A stretch of 64,000 nucleotides of DNA from Liolophura sinensis (Eukaryota; Mollusca; Polyplacophora; Chitonida; Chitonidae). The stretch lies in assembly GCF_032854445.1 (NCBI RefSeq), contig NC_088300.1, positions 13,519,370 to 13,583,369 of the forward strand, in the 5' to 3' direction. Below, piece by piece: positions 35,501-50,226 of this stretch (within the stretch, counting starts at the first letter, position 1; each line of letters starts with the position of its first letter). The translations under genes and the position numbers were made by a program. The notes below the pieces were generated by a model. The model saw nothing but the letters and a program-made list of their open reading frames with translations. It was not told the origin of the DNA and made no database searches.

Positions 35501-38257
35501 GGGGAAAATAATCTTGGTGTGAAATGATCGGTGGAGATGTCTAGCTGTGGAGATTTAGTTTTCGCTCTGATGCCAAGGGATCCTGGACAGTCCGATGTAG
35601 GCGGTGAAATTGAGGATGAAGAAAAACAAGAAACGTCTTAGAACGGCTTTTATCCCCGGTAAAACTTTCAGTTGATGAAGCGTGTGTGTGTAAGAGCTAG
35701 CCCGGGTCTCCCCTCACGTCTCCTGCCCCATTAGCTCGTACTGCTCCTCCCGGGAGGGCACGAGTTGACCTCACAACCCCGCCCTTTTAAATATGAGCCT
35801 GCCGGATGATACTCTCGCATGGAAGACATCTCCCTCCTTGCCAGGAATTATAGCTCTATTTTATGTCAGATCGAAAAGGATTAGAGGCTGCAGCTTTAGT
35901 TTTCCCCACATTGAGAACCGAGAAAAAGTATAGAAATTGACCGTCTATTGAATTGAGCGAAGGTGTCAAAACAGCGATTAAACTCTTCTTAGATGTCAGC
36001 AAATCGAAAAGGAGAAAAGGAGAGTTTACATATAGCACTTCCTGTGGATAAATCGCCGCTACCGGTGTTACCGGGATTTTACGTCTGTCCCATCAGGGTG
36101 GGCTGCTCAAATCATAGTTCGTCTTAGTCAGGGTAACAACAGGCTGGTCCTGAAATCTGTAGGGAATCACAATTACCAAGTATGTGTCAAAATTCGACAC
36201 TCCGAAAGAGAACATCTGATCGAATCATTTCCCGGATTGCACGTCATTTGCCGCCTGCTTTCGGTTTATTGTCGAGAATATGAGTTCTTATTTCGAAAGG
36301 AAAGACGCTGGTGGTTAGATCGGGTTTACAGTCTGATTTAAAGCTTAAGTGAATTTCTCACTCGCTGATCTCAAATATCAGATTCGACTCCACCCCTTCA
36401 ATTAAGAAGAAAATCAACACCTTAAGGCCTGGGAAATTTATCCTTAGGACTCAGCAAGCCGATAACAGAAGTGGGCATTGTATACAAAATCCGTAAAATA
36501 TCACCAGTAAAATTCATGTTTGGTTATAGTGAAATCACCTTTATTCTTTATGTTTCTCGTCAGGTGTTGCATTACCGCTGTCATCCAAGAATTTGGGTAT
36601 ATGCGTTTAACATCAATGCTCTCTTCTCGTTATTATTTAAGCCCTCGACATGTCAATACATGATGAGGCTTCTGAGAGGAGTACTGTCACATGCATGCAT
36701 ATACAACAACAGTTTGACCATACCGCTGAAGAAATTAGATCTAGGTTCAAGGTTTCCCACATTTCTTGTTACAATAAATAACAAAATTTAATGGGTGTGA
36801 TTTACTATACTTTAATTACCAAGTATCCTTTCCTTAAAATAGATTAGAAATTCTTATATTACATTTGTGCATGGTTATTTTCACTAAACCCATCACCTAG
36901 GATTCGGTTTACCAGCGGAGAACAAAAGCTTGTTTTCGTTTAAATACAATTAACATGTGTTACACTGAGTGTTAGTTATAATAGTTGTTTATTAAAATAG
37001 CTCAAACTTGAAGTGGCACAGTTATAGGGTGGTGTGCTAAAACAAATAGTTGCATAACTCTGTATTCTTATATATAAAACATATATTATTACGCTGCTCC
37101 AAACAATTCACACTTGTAAATTCCTGTCCAAACCCTATCGCTATCTCTACATTGTCTTAAGTTTGATCTCTGGAACCACATGCCTGCCTCTTAATATCAA
37201 GATTTCCTCGCCCGTCTAAGTATATTAGGCTTTCACCTACGTTTTGGATCGAGGAAAGGACTAAGAGAGTTGCCTAATATTGATCATGCTGGAGCAATGT
37301 ACACACCTTGACTTAAATATGCCCCCCCCCCCCCCCAAAAAAAAAAACAATCAGCGGTATAATTTGCCAATCACAAGTGCAGAAAGAACACAAGCTGCAG
37401 GGTAAGGCATAATGGTTCCAATCTTCCAAAGCACACTTCTCGGAAGAAGGCTTCTCCGCCTTGATAATGGCTTGATTGGGGCCGGCAATGTTGCACCTCT
37501 CTATTTGTGACCGGGCTTAAATGTGGAACTGATCACTTAAAAGTTAGCCGCAGTTTCGGAAATAAGTGGATGGGACAGTCCGGTGTAATTATGTCTCTCT
37601 TTGCCTCCATTCTCCAGTAAAGGGCCTAGTAATTTCACAGAGGAATCTGTGTAGTCTTGCGCCGTAAGTGACAAATGACTTCATTGATACTGGACACTAA
37701 TCAGAGGGGAAAACCACATTAACAAACCATATAACAGATTACAACATCCTGGTGCCCCTAAGAAGCTAGGTGCTAATTGGATATTTCGGCGTATTTTAAA
37801 CTGTTCTTCTTTAGTAAAAGAGTAACAGGGAAATGGGCAAAATATACAAATTAGGGTACATGAATGAGGACGACAGATTATGGGGAAGAGACTGGTGATA
37901 CTTTTTTCACAAACGTCGAATTCAGATGCCAGCCATATACACCATTTCACTCATCAAATTTGTTGAACAGAAACTCGTTAAAAACTATTGGGAAAGGAAA
38001 ACAAATCTTCAAAACAAATATAGCTTCATTATAGAAAGGCGATCAAAAACTGTACCTTCAGTTATTTTTGGGCATTTTGTTTTCACGGAATTAAATGCAA
38101 CCAAATGTTTTGATTGTAAGGTATTATAGATCATATTGATAAAGTATGTCGTCAATGACGTCACGCAGCCTTTTCTGTGTCCAGAAAAGAGGAATTTAAT
38201 GTTAGATCTGCTTAGTCGTTTACAGGCACATATGATGCATAATTAAAGGTCACACGA

Positions 38258-38259
<2 letters not shown>

Positions 38260-38317
<58 letters not shown>
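38260..38317. repeat. (TA)n microsatellite
   Basis: An uninterrupted TA dinucleotide run of about 58 bp. It is likely length-polymorphic. Confidence 0.97.
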
Positions 38318-38319
<2 letters not shown>

Positions 38320-39230
38320 CCTAACAGAAAGTTTCAGACTGCAAGTGTGTTAGCTGTAATATTATGTTATATTAGTAACAGATTATGGCGAACTTATTTT
38401 GTGTAAGTGTAACACTTTCCCACGCACGTCATATAATTTTAATGATTTTTCTCAGGTTCAGGGGTTGTATATGCTCTGATGATCTCGTTAAAAACTGTGA
38501 TGTTAATATGCCAGTCGGGAGAATAGTTGTTCTGGAGACAGAGGGGGTTCGGAATCCGTTTTCGTGTTATAATGAACTTAGAAGTGACAAAATGCAATTT
38601 AACGTGAACCATCTCGCGCAGACGGAGACGCCGAGCTTTGTGGGCCAATGAATTGGGCCGACATTTCTGTTAATCAAACTTGTCCAGCTGTATTACGATC
38701 TAAAGGAAAGATCTAACGACATCTGACGCAGAATCCTCCAGCGATAGAATCCTTAATACCACAGGCCTAAAATCTGTCAAAGACGGGTTGAAATTGAATA
38801 CTCAAAGTAAAGTGGTTATTGTGAACCTTTATTGAAGAGAGCAACTTGCTAATTAAGGTTCTTTAGCCGAACGTAAGAGGCCACAATACAATATCAGACC
38901 GCCTATTATTGACTGATAATCCGTGCATAATTCCGGTGGAGAAGGTGTCGAGTTGAATCAGACTGCAAGGCCTGGCTACATTTGTACTAATGGATCCCTA
39001 TTTACCATTCGATGTTCAAATTATTTGGATGGTGTTTGTAACAAGCACTATATAACATTTTTCTGGCCAGTCCGACAATGTGGGAGCTTACATTGGCTCA
39101 AATCTTCTTTTAAAGTATAGAGTACGCCTATATATTTAATTGTATATTCGCCAGCATTTCGGGACAATGTCCTTTATTGAACAATATATCCCCGAGTGCC
39201 TACAGCTCAGACAATGTCCATTATAATGAA

Positions 39231-39315
39231 TGGGCAAGTGCATTGTCTCGTGATTGAGGTGCACGCCTTTCAATCACACGGTCCCCCGGGACTTTGGTTC
39301 AATCCAAGCGTTGGT
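39231..39315 (+). repeat. Diverged tRNA-like / SINE-head fragment
   Basis: The sequence TGTCTCGTGATTGAGGTGCA, CGCCTTTCAATCACACGG and a B-box GGTTCAATCC (39296-39305) appears in the order and spacing of a tRNA-derived polymerase III promoter. A full cloverleaf is not seen, so a functional tRNA is unlikely. Confidence 0.4.
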
Positions 39316-42300
39316 GACAAGAAACAATCTGTTGGCTGTACCTCGTGTACTCCTCGCGTACTCATACACGAACTTCGCTAAAGACCGCTTGTTTTCCACC
39401 AATGCAACATGTCTATAACACGAAAATTTAACAGTAACTTACCAAAACTGAATCTAAGTGCGCTGCGTGCTTTCTTCCCCACATCGGAATTTGTTTTAAA
39501 GACATATTTATTTTCCTTTTCCTTTTGCATAAGCCAAAGGCTTATAACGTGTAACATTCATCGTAATGTATACATCATTTAGTTTGTTGAAAACAAATAT
39601 ATATTTTGTAATTATTTTGAAACCATGTTAACGGTAAATAAGCAGGTAATCATTATTAATCATTAAGCAAATAGTTCTGTTATTAATGCCATTTTAATGT
39701 AACCGTTTGAACACGGCTTTCCAGTATGTCTCAACCTAAATTCCTCACCATTCATCCGTTCTAATGTGACAGGTTGTTATGGAAGAGTTTCTACAGTCCA
39801 TAGAGATATCCATAATTAACGATATACTGTAGACTGCGCCTATATCTAAATATAAGGATGAGGTTAATAAGTAAAAAAAAAACAAGCAACACCAGGCTAA
39901 GGCGACATTCTGAACTCAGCTTGTCTGTTACATAAACACGGTTATATCAGGCGATCCACACCTCATTTAAGGATTTTACACCAAGTAGAGAGAATTTTCA
40001 ACCAAATATCTTGAGCCATGGACGTTAAGCTTACAGAAATGCTTAACATGAGACAGAAATGTATGCCAGCTGTTCCGTTAACTGTCAAAACTTCCTTCCT
40101 TCCAGGATACCCGTGTGAACTTGACGCCAAAATAAGTGTTTCCGTGTACCGGGGTACATGGGCTTGGATCCACACATTTGGACTCGAGTTTCCAGCCTAA
40201 CGAGTAGTGTAAAACGCAAAAGCAACACCAAATTAGCAAAAACATCTAGAGGTGAGGAAAAAAGTATCTGTTTCCACACAGTTTGTCCAGTTAAAGCAAG
40301 ACCTTAGGCTGATGGACAGCTCTGTGTGTCAGAGCCCATCACTGTCACTGATGGTAAGCGAAGCTGACGAGGGAGGAAATGCCATCCAACAGCCTGTAAG
40401 GAGCGGCTTGGGCGTTGGTCTTGTGCAGGAATTTACCCGCTCAAGATTTCTCTTGAAAGCTTGCTGTATCCACACCCACCAAGGACGGTATGATTACTAG
40501 CTTAATCAAAACAGCCAGGTTTCTTGAGGTATCAGGTGACATTGATTCCATCTTACCATTATATCCTTGCACATAAATATATTTTTCGTACGAAATGACC
40601 TTGAAAGTATCGATCTCTCTTATTCATCTCAGATTTTTCAACATCGATAACCATGGTTTTAACAGTTAATTTAATCCATCGCCTCATTTTCCATGAAGAC
40701 CTTCTGTGACCAAAAAGTTAAGAAAGATATTTCTCTCGCATATTACTCCAAGAAATAATTGCTTCTCTTTGGCTATTTGACCACCCAACAGCAACATAAT
40801 CCATATCCAGAAAGAGATACTGTTCATGAATTATTAACGGATCATTTAACATGAAAATCCCAACACAAATTCTCCAATGTATCACAATCACTTCTGCATT
40901 ATTCCGCTAACGTCGGGCTAGTGTTTTAAGCATATATTCAGTCTTAAGCCCACATACCATGCCCGGATAGTTTCATCTGGAATTCAGAGAAAACGTTCTT
41001 TTTTTTAGAAATATTTGTCCAAGTGCATGGTGAACATGGTCCCCATGGAAATGGTATGTTTTAATTCAAGGACAACGATCAATCAGTAGACATCACGAAA
41101 TGGAATTGTAACATATTCGTAACATTTACCTATAATAGTCTTTCGAACTTTAAAGATTGTATACTAAGTGCAGTTTTTTTTTATAACCGCTGTACACGAT
41201 TAGGGCTTGTGGCAAATATATTGTAATTCTGTACTTCTCCATTGTCAATTCTGGTTACATTTAACTACAGGTAATCAGTTGTAAATGAACTACAGAACTT
41301 GATGTAAAGACGCACCTATACGTGTATATGTAGTCGTTACGGTATATTTGGAATAAAATCAAATAAATAAAATAAATATTATGCCTTCTAATATGTAAGT
41401 CAGATTTCCGTTGAATAAAAAGGAATATTGTGGATTAGCATGCGGCTAGACAAGATTCAAATATTTTAGTCTTCTTTCCTCTCACAAATTCATCATCCAC
41501 TCTTCGTAGTCAATGCCTCAGAGTGTTGTTGTGTGAGTGGTCTGCCCATACCTTCATCAAGATAGGCATGAAGTGAATCTTTACAGACTATTCTTTACTG
41601 AAGTATGATCATTAGCTGCTGCCTGTAAAGAAAACACAGACCAAGTTTCAACAAGAGAGAAAAGATGTTGGGTTTCTCTCATAACTGTCTGTAACGTCAA
41701 TCGAGCGATGTTGAATATACATGACGTGCTCTTGCCACGGTGATGTCCCTTTTTGGTCGTATCTTCGACTGTAGGTGGCGCTGATCCATGTACATTTCCC
41801 TGCGGCATTGATAGCTATCTCTTCTCACTAGTCTTTTCACAACCCGGATCGTCACATGCCTTCAAGCCACGCCTGTAATTAAAACCATGTAAGCACCAAT
41901 CAGGTGGCCAATTGTGAAGACATTTTTCTCATTAAGCCTTTGCCTGACGTTACCTATGGCATCCACTCTTGCAGCAAACCAAGTCAGCATTTCCTAAAAA
42001 AAACACATACATTTAAATGTGCAATAGCGAAATTTTGGAGCTATTTAATGCAGATCAATGATACCTATCCTATGTTGTAGTTCTTCTATGCATAAGGTAG
42101 AATGATATGCAGACGATGGTGCAATGTTCTTCTACGTGACTACATGAAATATGTATACTTAGCGAACATGTATGGGCGATTCGCCAACAACCGTCACTGA
42201 GATGCTTATAGACGGCTAGTCTTCGGCTTTCGTATGTACTTGTAGATATCAGTCTGGATACATATGAATATATATCCCTTCCAGATACCTTGCCACAAAG

Positions 42301-42885
42301 GCTCCTCCCTCATAGGACTAGGCTGGGCGATGACGGCAGAGAATTATGCAGTACTTGCAAACTTCACGAATGCCTCAGTCTAGCAGCACAACATGCAATT
42401 TTAAGACAAAAAACAGTAACGGGACTTGCAGGAGATATCTATCTGACATTAGCCGTATGTTTAAGTGTCAGTTAGACTAGTTTGTCAGATGGGTAAAATA
42501 ATGAGCAATGTGTATATACCTCATAATTGTTTTTTAATTAGAGCGTTCCAAGGTTCTCCACACATGGTTGACTCTGATTGGTGGATGTGGTTTTCTCTTT
42601 AGTTAACGCCCGGATGTACATTTAGACACGCCCACAAGATCTGAACCCATTAAAAAGAGCATCTATCTATATCACTTGGAGGTTAGGTTTGCCAAATATT
42701 TTCTTATTTTACAAGCACCATATATATCGGCGTTTACTAACTTGAAAAAAGTGAAGGTTATTTTATGCACTATGCAGCCATCTTCCCAAATGGTTTTGAA
42801 CACAACTCTGCTTTTTATCTTTTTATATGAATATTTTCATGTCGACCTGTATTCCTAATGCAGTCATTGAAAAGATATTTACCCT
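39316..42885. other. Intergenic stretch, no gene recognised
   Basis: Short open frames on both strands (for example around 40018-40279) overlap and have no motifs. A weak A/T-rich SINE-like tail (GGAATAAAATCAAATAAAT) occurs near 41350. Nothing more can be supported. Confidence 0.5.
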
Positions 42886-42990
42886 CAGGTTCTGCCCGGG
42901 TTCTTCCCATCATAATGCTGGCCGCCGCCTTATAAGTGAAATATTCTTGAGCACGGCGTATAACGCAAATCAAACAAATAAATTACTAGT
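42886..42990 (+). repeat. SINE family A, 3' half
   Basis: The sequence TCTGCCCGGGTTCTTCCCAT, then AATGCTGGCCGCCGCCTTAT, AAGTGAAATATTCTTGAG and CACGGCGTATAAC matches the family A 3' half, ending in an A-rich run. The tRNA-like head is missing. Confidence 0.8.
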
Positions 42991-44680
42991 AAATAAATAA
43001 GAAAACATATTTCAATTGCATGATGTTCTTTATAAAACAAAATCACATTTAGACTGAACATTTTTATATTTACTCCTATAAAAAAAAAGTTAAACGGGTA
43101 AGTGTCACATGGCACTGTGACTTTCTCACTGTGTGTCTTGACTGAAAATGACAGCGTACTGTATTAAATCAATTATCTTAGTTTGAACAGATTTGACATG
43201 TGAACATTCACCAAGGCAGTACTTTTTGGCACCCTGTATATGTTTAGCCGCTTATGTTCTTTCGGATCCAGATAACTCTCGTTCAATGTTAAAAAGTGTC
43301 AATCCAGCTGGTAATGCACTAATGCGATATAATATAGTAATCAGTGGGATAATTCTAGGTATAATCGTTTCCCTTCGTGTCAAAGTTGACATTTGTCAGC
43401 ATACACCAGTGACACTGTCAGCGTCTGCGGGGATCCAACCGCATGGATTAACTTGTCGGCTGCAGGCGTGGGATAATGCACACAAATAGGATACTATACG
43501 TCTATTACGTGTGTGATATATCCCCAGATCAATTGGAAAATTTCACAGGACGCTTAACAAACTTAACTACGCATAGCAACACCGATATTAACGTGTCAAA
43601 TTGAGCCGTCATTCCCATTTAAGGTGACAATTTTCTCCATCCGGCTCTTGATGCTCTCGAAAAGCGGACATCATATTTTGGTGCAAACTGCCGCCATTTT
43701 GTGCAGCCATTTTGTCCCGTGTATCAGGAACAGATAAACGGTTTGTCTCATTTTACTTACGCACAAAAGTGGTTATTACAGACTCTTGGTTTATCACTGA
43801 ATTCTCTTGGTATCGAATTTTTGAAATGTTCTTAGGTCTACATCAGATATTTTACGCAATACAACGATCTACGCAGTTTTCATACCCTTAATGAGCAGAG
43901 TTCTCACCGACACAAAAATATGTCATTCAGCTAGAAATGGAGGATTATTTTACCTCCTGAAAGACTCGGTGTGGGGAAACTTTTGGGACACAATGACATT
44001 GTATGGTACGTATTTTATTTTCCTTACAGCAAATACTGAAATATATATTTCACATTTTAAACATAATAATATGCCCACATCCACACATATGCAACGTTGA
44101 AATAGGCACACAGATGAGGACAACAATCCTTAGACGTATAGACATACGCGAACGGCTGTAACAAGACGGAATCAGATGTGTACGTCAGTGGACAGGTCGT
44201 GTGGAGACATCGTCATCTAATACAGTTAATCAGGCACTCAGAATCTTACAATCCATCACAAAATTAGTTTCGTTATAAATCCGAGTTGCGCCTAAGTAAG
44301 TCACGGTGACTTTTGAACGATAACTGTCTTAGTCTGTGTCTTATTTGACGGTCTTTTCATTGCAAGTCAGTGATTATTTTTCGGGAAGGATGAAATGATA
44401 TTTTGCTATAATTTCATCCTTCTGATATATAAATATATCATAAATAGAATTTAACTACATCCGATGTTAATTCTCAGAACAAATTGCTATGCTGCTTTGA
44501 ATAAAACATCGATATGAATATGAATATCGATAGAATAATAATATTATCAGAATTAAGAATGTATATTTTTTCTACACAATTGATACCGGACACATTATAA
44601 ATATATTTTAAAATTTAAAAAGTGTGAAGCCTGAAAACCATAAAATATCCAGTAATTTAAAACATTTTTGACATTAATAT

Positions 44681-44834
44681 TAATAAAGTCGAGGCATCAC
44701 CAAGTAAATGTAAAAGGCTTCACGAGAATTCGAAATAATTTTCGAAGGTCACTTGATACTGATCCTGGCCTGCATGTGGATCGAAAGCTTGTGAAACCTT
44801 TGAAGGTTTACTTGGTGATGCCTCGACTTCATTA
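44681..44834. repeat. Long inverted repeat (foldback), 43-44 bp arms
   Basis: The left arm is 44681-44723 and the right arm 44791-44834, with a 67-bp spacer. A central block of about 23 bp is perfectly complementary (contains GAGGCATCACCAAGTAAA on the left and TTTACTTGGTGATGCCTC on the right); the rest pairs with a few mismatches and bulges. A transcript could fold into a long hairpin. It may be a foldback transposon remnant or a hairpin-RNA locus; no second copy was found in the window. Confidence 0.85.
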
Positions 44835-47800
44835 TTATTCCTGCTGAACCCACGTGCAACTGTGAGTCTCAAGCAGTAAGTAATTATTAACACTGACAAA
44901 GTCATCTCAACTGTGAACACGCGTCTTTCACGAGAAAAATAAAGCTAATATAAAATGGATAAATCAAAGAAAATAATTTTACATGGTTAATTCATTGTTA
45001 TTGTGTTTGTGTAATGAATTAAACCTTTAATAATAATCGAAATATTTCTTTAGAATTCATAAGATTATGTTCTTTAAAATTAAAATGCAGGCTTTGTTTT
45101 GTTGCGTGTAACGTACGATGCGCTTTGTTGAAAGACATATTGTCCACCAGACATTTCCTGTTCATGTTAGCATGCACTTATGACGTGTAAAAGATACCTT
45201 AATGTCCTGTAAATTTTCATCTAGACCTTGGCAGTAAACTATACAAGCATATAAATAAAATAATGAATGAAAAATTTGTGAAGTGAACTACAACACAACC
45301 AAAAAAATGTAGGAGCATCTCAAAAACTATAAGGCATTAATAAACTTAAATATACCAGATATATACATGCACGTTTTTCTTTGGTTTTTTTTCTGCATTT
45401 TCTTTCTGTTTTAATGTTTTCTTTCTTTTTCTCTTCTTTTCTCTGTTTATATACATATATATTTAATGCTCTACGATCAATTTATTCATCTCGTATATCT
45501 TGGTTCAGCGACAAAAAGTACATCTTATCTGCCATATTGGATACACAGCTTATGATTAGATTATTTAACTTGTCATTAACAGCGCACTTTATCCCGAAAA
45601 AGGGGGAAAATGTGAAGTTATGTAACCTGTCGCTTTAATTGGAATGTGGAATGTTTACCTGTGAGCAGCGATAACCTGAATAATAGCTACTGTGTACCTG
45701 TAACGTCGCGAGAACACTATAATAATAACTAGAATAATAACTATACACGCGATATGTGTACGTAGCATCGCGTAAGTCCAAGCACGATTAATAGAACGAG
45801 TCAGTTTAGATATGCACACACCAACAATTCACACCTTCGTATATTCTTACAATGGTGTGACATTCACATAAAATGCTTTGAGCCCATGGAAATGTCTCAG
45901 GAGAAATAAGGGATTCGTAACTATGCGTAAAGATAATAAATGCAAAAAATATCAAAATAAAGTTTTACCATGCTTTTCTTCTTCCTGTTGTAAGTAAATT
46001 TATTTTATTTGTTTGATTGTTTAGCAATCAAACAAGTGAATTAAAGAAGCTCATATGCAGACGAGGCAGATGTAGTTTATTATCTGAAAACTATACTTTC
46101 TGGAGAAAAAACAATATTATATGCATTTTAAACATTTATTCGCTATATAATAGAAGTATGTATATACACATCTATGTAAGGCCTCTCTACAAATACAGAG
46201 AAATGTGACTTTAAGTTTTACTGTTCACTCCTTCAAATTAAAAGGTATGAGGGATTCGTTGCAAGATGTTTCCAGAACAAAAATGAAGCTACATTGGCGC
46301 TTAGAAAGATTTATTTTGTCTCGAAAGCTTTTAACTCATATTTGTTGTGATAAAGTCGATGAAAAAAAGCTTTCTACAACTTTTGTGTGGTATAGGCGTG
46401 AAAAGGAACTAACCTGAATAAATAGCCAATCTGCGTGCTGTATACGTTTATGCGGTCTGTAGTAATCTGTTATCTCATTGCTACACGATGCATAAATTTC
46501 ATTTTTCTGAACAAAGTTTGCATACAGTGACATACACAGGAGAATGTCGGTTAATGCATATGACGTTATAACACATGGGCTCAGTCATGCTTAAACAATG
46601 AGCAGCCAACAATGTGTTTTCTTGGATGACGAGCAAATGCGAATAAAAACACTATGATGTGTATTAGCCTATATATTGTGTGAGTTTTACAAGTTCACCT
46701 AATTTCAGAAAGATGTGCGTGTGTGTGTTGGTGGGATGGTGAATTTACACTAAGACAAACATTTAACATAAACGTTTTATGTCTGTATATATGCCTATGT
46801 TTACATGACAGTACTAAATTTTTATACCAGTATACAGAAAAACGCCAATTTCTCCTCAGAATTCCATGTATGTTTAGGATAGTTTCATATAATTTGATGT
46901 GTTTTTATCTTCCAGCCATACACTTGACTATCAAATTAAAACTCAGTGAGTACAGCGTTAATGTAATTTCAATCAAATAGATAAATATTATCCATATACC
47001 TCTAGTATGCACGGCGTGCGCCTATTGTGATGAGTTATCAAAGTTGACACGATTCATGTAAATTAATATACGCTTGTAACATATAGATAAGTTAAAGTTG
47101 CATGCATGTGTATATTACATGGCTTTCTTAGACAATTACATATATATACACTGCAAAAGGTGGAAGATGGTTACACAAAATATATATTGCTATTATAGTT
47201 TTCGAATGATTGATTGAGTGAATGAATATATGAGTATGACTTAGCGTCCCATCGGTAGTATATATGGCGGTTTGGTGAGGTTAAATCATGAAATAGTTTG
47301 GGATGTTCAGATCAAGTGAACACCCAAAATCAAAATCAAACAAATACAGACCCTGACGTTTTAAAACCAGCTAAAAAGAAATGCAAACGTCAGTTTAAAA
47401 TCGAAAACCATTTTTACAATTTTAGTATATAATTTACCAAAATGTATTGATAATATGTCTGTAACCTGTTATTTATATAATAACAACAGCCAACTACGCT
47501 GTCAAATAATTTAAACAGGCATATATATATAAAGATTGTGTATACAGAGACTTTGTCGATTGTCGGCGAAGAAACACTGTGTATATAATGCCGTATGTTT
47601 GAGACCACATAAGGCATCATATGGAACGTACACGGGAATCTTGCATCCATGCCTGTACTACGGTATCTCGTTTGAATAATTATACTTGGTCTCTTTGGCG
47701 CATACCATGGCTGTAAAATTATAAAACAGAGATTGTGAATGTCATGTTAAGTACTATTGTGGCCCATTCACCCTACATATATCATTATCGATATTAGAGC

Positions 47801-48580
47801 ATTGATAGACTGTATATGCACACCTATACACGCACACAATAAATTGAAGGCTGCAAACGTTAAATAGCAAAACTGTAACAGATTTGTCCTGATTTACAGA
47901 GCAGCTCCGCAATATGGGAGAATCGTCTATAAGGAGGTAGGACATGTGAAAATGCAACGAAAACGAATCACAAAGCTAAATGATACAAAATGATTAATCT
48001 GCAATGGTTTTTGGTCCGTAAGAATTAACCAGAACTGTTATGTATATAATATTGTATACCCCAGTCATGATATACAAATCGGACACCACATATTTTCTCT
48101 CGCATTCCTGAGCACATCCTGTTTATATACATGTCACTGATCCGCATGTGGCAATTGATAATAAAACGTCGGCGCATGCGCTAAAACATGGGTAATGGGC
48201 AACAAGTATAATATCCACAGCCGACGAGGGACGGGTTAAGACATTGTATGATGAAAACATGCAAATGGACCGGGGTTTGAAGCTCCGGCTGACAAATGTC
48301 AAGTGAAACTTTCCTAGACTGGATCCACCGCAAGCTTTTCCATGCTGTCCACCAGCCTATAACCTTTATTATGCATTGGTTATAGGCAAACTAATTATCT
48401 GATCGATTATTCATGAGGAGGCAGGATCAACCCACCGATATGGAAATCGGTGTTATTATCCATGGTTTAACATGCCACATTTGTTCGTCGTACAGTTATT
48501 AATGGAGAAACAAAATCCATAGATTTGGTGAATTCATAGTTTAGTATATAACGATTTATAACAGCCTTGGCCACTGTCTA

Positions 48581-48657
48581 GGTCTGCCTGTCGGTCTGTC
48601 GATCCGTCCATCGGTCTATCGATCGGTCTATTGATCGGTCCATCGGTCTGTCACTCT
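48581..48657. repeat. Short tandem repeat of GGTC-type units
   Basis: Roughly 77 bp built of imperfect 8-bp units such as CGGTCTAT, CGATCGGT and CCATCGGTCTGTC. It reads as a decayed minisatellite with many CGATCG sites. Confidence 0.75.
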
Positions 48658-50159
48658 GTTGGATCCTTTTTTTAGCAAATTTTTGAGATCCTATATTTTC
48701 AGCATGGCCCATTCACTTAACAAGGGATCTGCAAGAAACGTTTATGTATTTAGGAAGGCTTCGTTGTCTTTTATGCTTTATTTAAGCCTATGTTAAACAG
48801 AATTTTTTGGAAGTTTAACAATGTCAGGAAATGCATGTTTTAGTCGACATTATAATAGTTAGGAGAGGTGAGGGATTCCGTGAAGAACTGCATGAGTAGA
48901 GACGCGTCATTCAAACACGTATTGTGCGTTCCATAATGAGTGACAATGCCTGGCTTTCAGCTGGAACCTGATTGCAATCACCCGAGTACGTAATGCTATT
49001 TGAACTTTGTAACTTAACAATGCCAATTCCGCTAATGTGCCAGTTCAGCTCTGAGTGTGGCTTCTCGGGAGGTCTTTCTTGTCTTAGCTATACTGTGATA
49101 GGATTATCAGATCTGTGCAGCAAGTGGCGTGGCTGACATGTTACTTGTGAATCCCGAGCATTGTTGGCGGATCTTGGCGAACAAAGAGGACATAATGTGA
49201 CAAGTGTTTGAGAGAAAAACAACAGGAAGTCATATAGTGGCGTTGTCCAAAAGCTGTTAGCTGGGTCTCTCTCTGAACTGGTCAACTCCACAGCGGGAGC
49301 TTTATCAACACAGTATTTTTGGTTGTCCGAATAGTTAATTATGGGGCCCAACCTGGTCATTCAAATGGTCATCACCAGGCCCTGGCTTTTGTTCAGATAG
49401 AGTGCCTTTTCTTTCTAAGATTGAGCCGATAATCGACGCGCGACTCTGACCGCGCTGTCAGCTTGACCACGATCAGTTATTATCCAGATCTTGATCGCGC
49501 ATGCTCGTCGTGCACAAGACAATTCGGTAACAATTTCAGACGACGGTCAATTTGCCAATTTCGGTCTTTTATCTGCAGGGCATTGGAGACTGACCACACC
49601 CAGTGGCCGGGCGGCGTCTAGTCTACCACATGTTAACATATCTTTGTTATAAAGCCGGACAGCAGTTTACACATGCTCGTCTGCATCTGTTTAAATGAGC
49701 AAATCTCTCAATTTAGAAAATGGAATAATTCAGATGTCAAATAGCTGTCAGATGCAGGAGAAACGTTCGGTTTTTATTCGGAGGATTTATATTGTAAATC
49801 AATCCTAGACCGAGAAAAATACAGTAGATAAATAAAAATTGTCATTTCGAAGAAGAAAATGTTATGTTTATGTGCCTGTAAATATGTAGACGACTTGTAT
49901 ATAGATATAACATCTAAACAGTCCAGAGGACATTGTCTTTGAACGCTTATACTGTATACCTAGGGCATTATAAGAGATTCCATATGTACCCAAAAAAAAA
50001 AAAAACAAGATGCAAACGTCTGCAAAAATCATTTATATGAAAGGATATTTGATAAATTGGAGAGTGATATGTTGTACGCATGTGTATGGCAGCTTTGATG
50101 GCTTTGTTGAATACCTTTTAGTATCAGAAGGTATAGTCAACAGAGGATAAAACTTCAAT

Positions 50160-50226
50160 GAATATATTATTGCTCCTAGAAATATGATTAATAGGAAATA
50201 GGAATATATTATTGCTCCTAGAGATA
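50160..50226 (+). repeat. Local direct duplication, 42-bp offset
   Basis: A 25-bp sequence containing AATATATTATTGCTCCTAG occurs at 50160-50184 and again at 50202-50226 with one difference. It probably reflects a small tandem duplication. Confidence 0.8.

Larger units (their letters stand above)
27448..39230. other. Gene-poor stretch with simple repeats
   Basis: No gene recognised. The longest open frames (32054-32578 +, 174 codons; 27738-28157 -, 139 codons) show no family motifs. Simple tracts include G13 at 31405-31417, C17 at 33324-33340, C15 then A11 at 37322-37347 and (TA)n at 38260-38317. Less AT-rich DNA at about 31850-32300 and 35560-36400 could be regulatory. Confidence 0.55.

Noticed and set aside
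47205-47300. Possible minus-strand SINE B tail (GATTGAGTGAATGAATATATG region)
   Set aside because: Similarity to the TTGAGTACGACGT tail is weak and no head or body follows.
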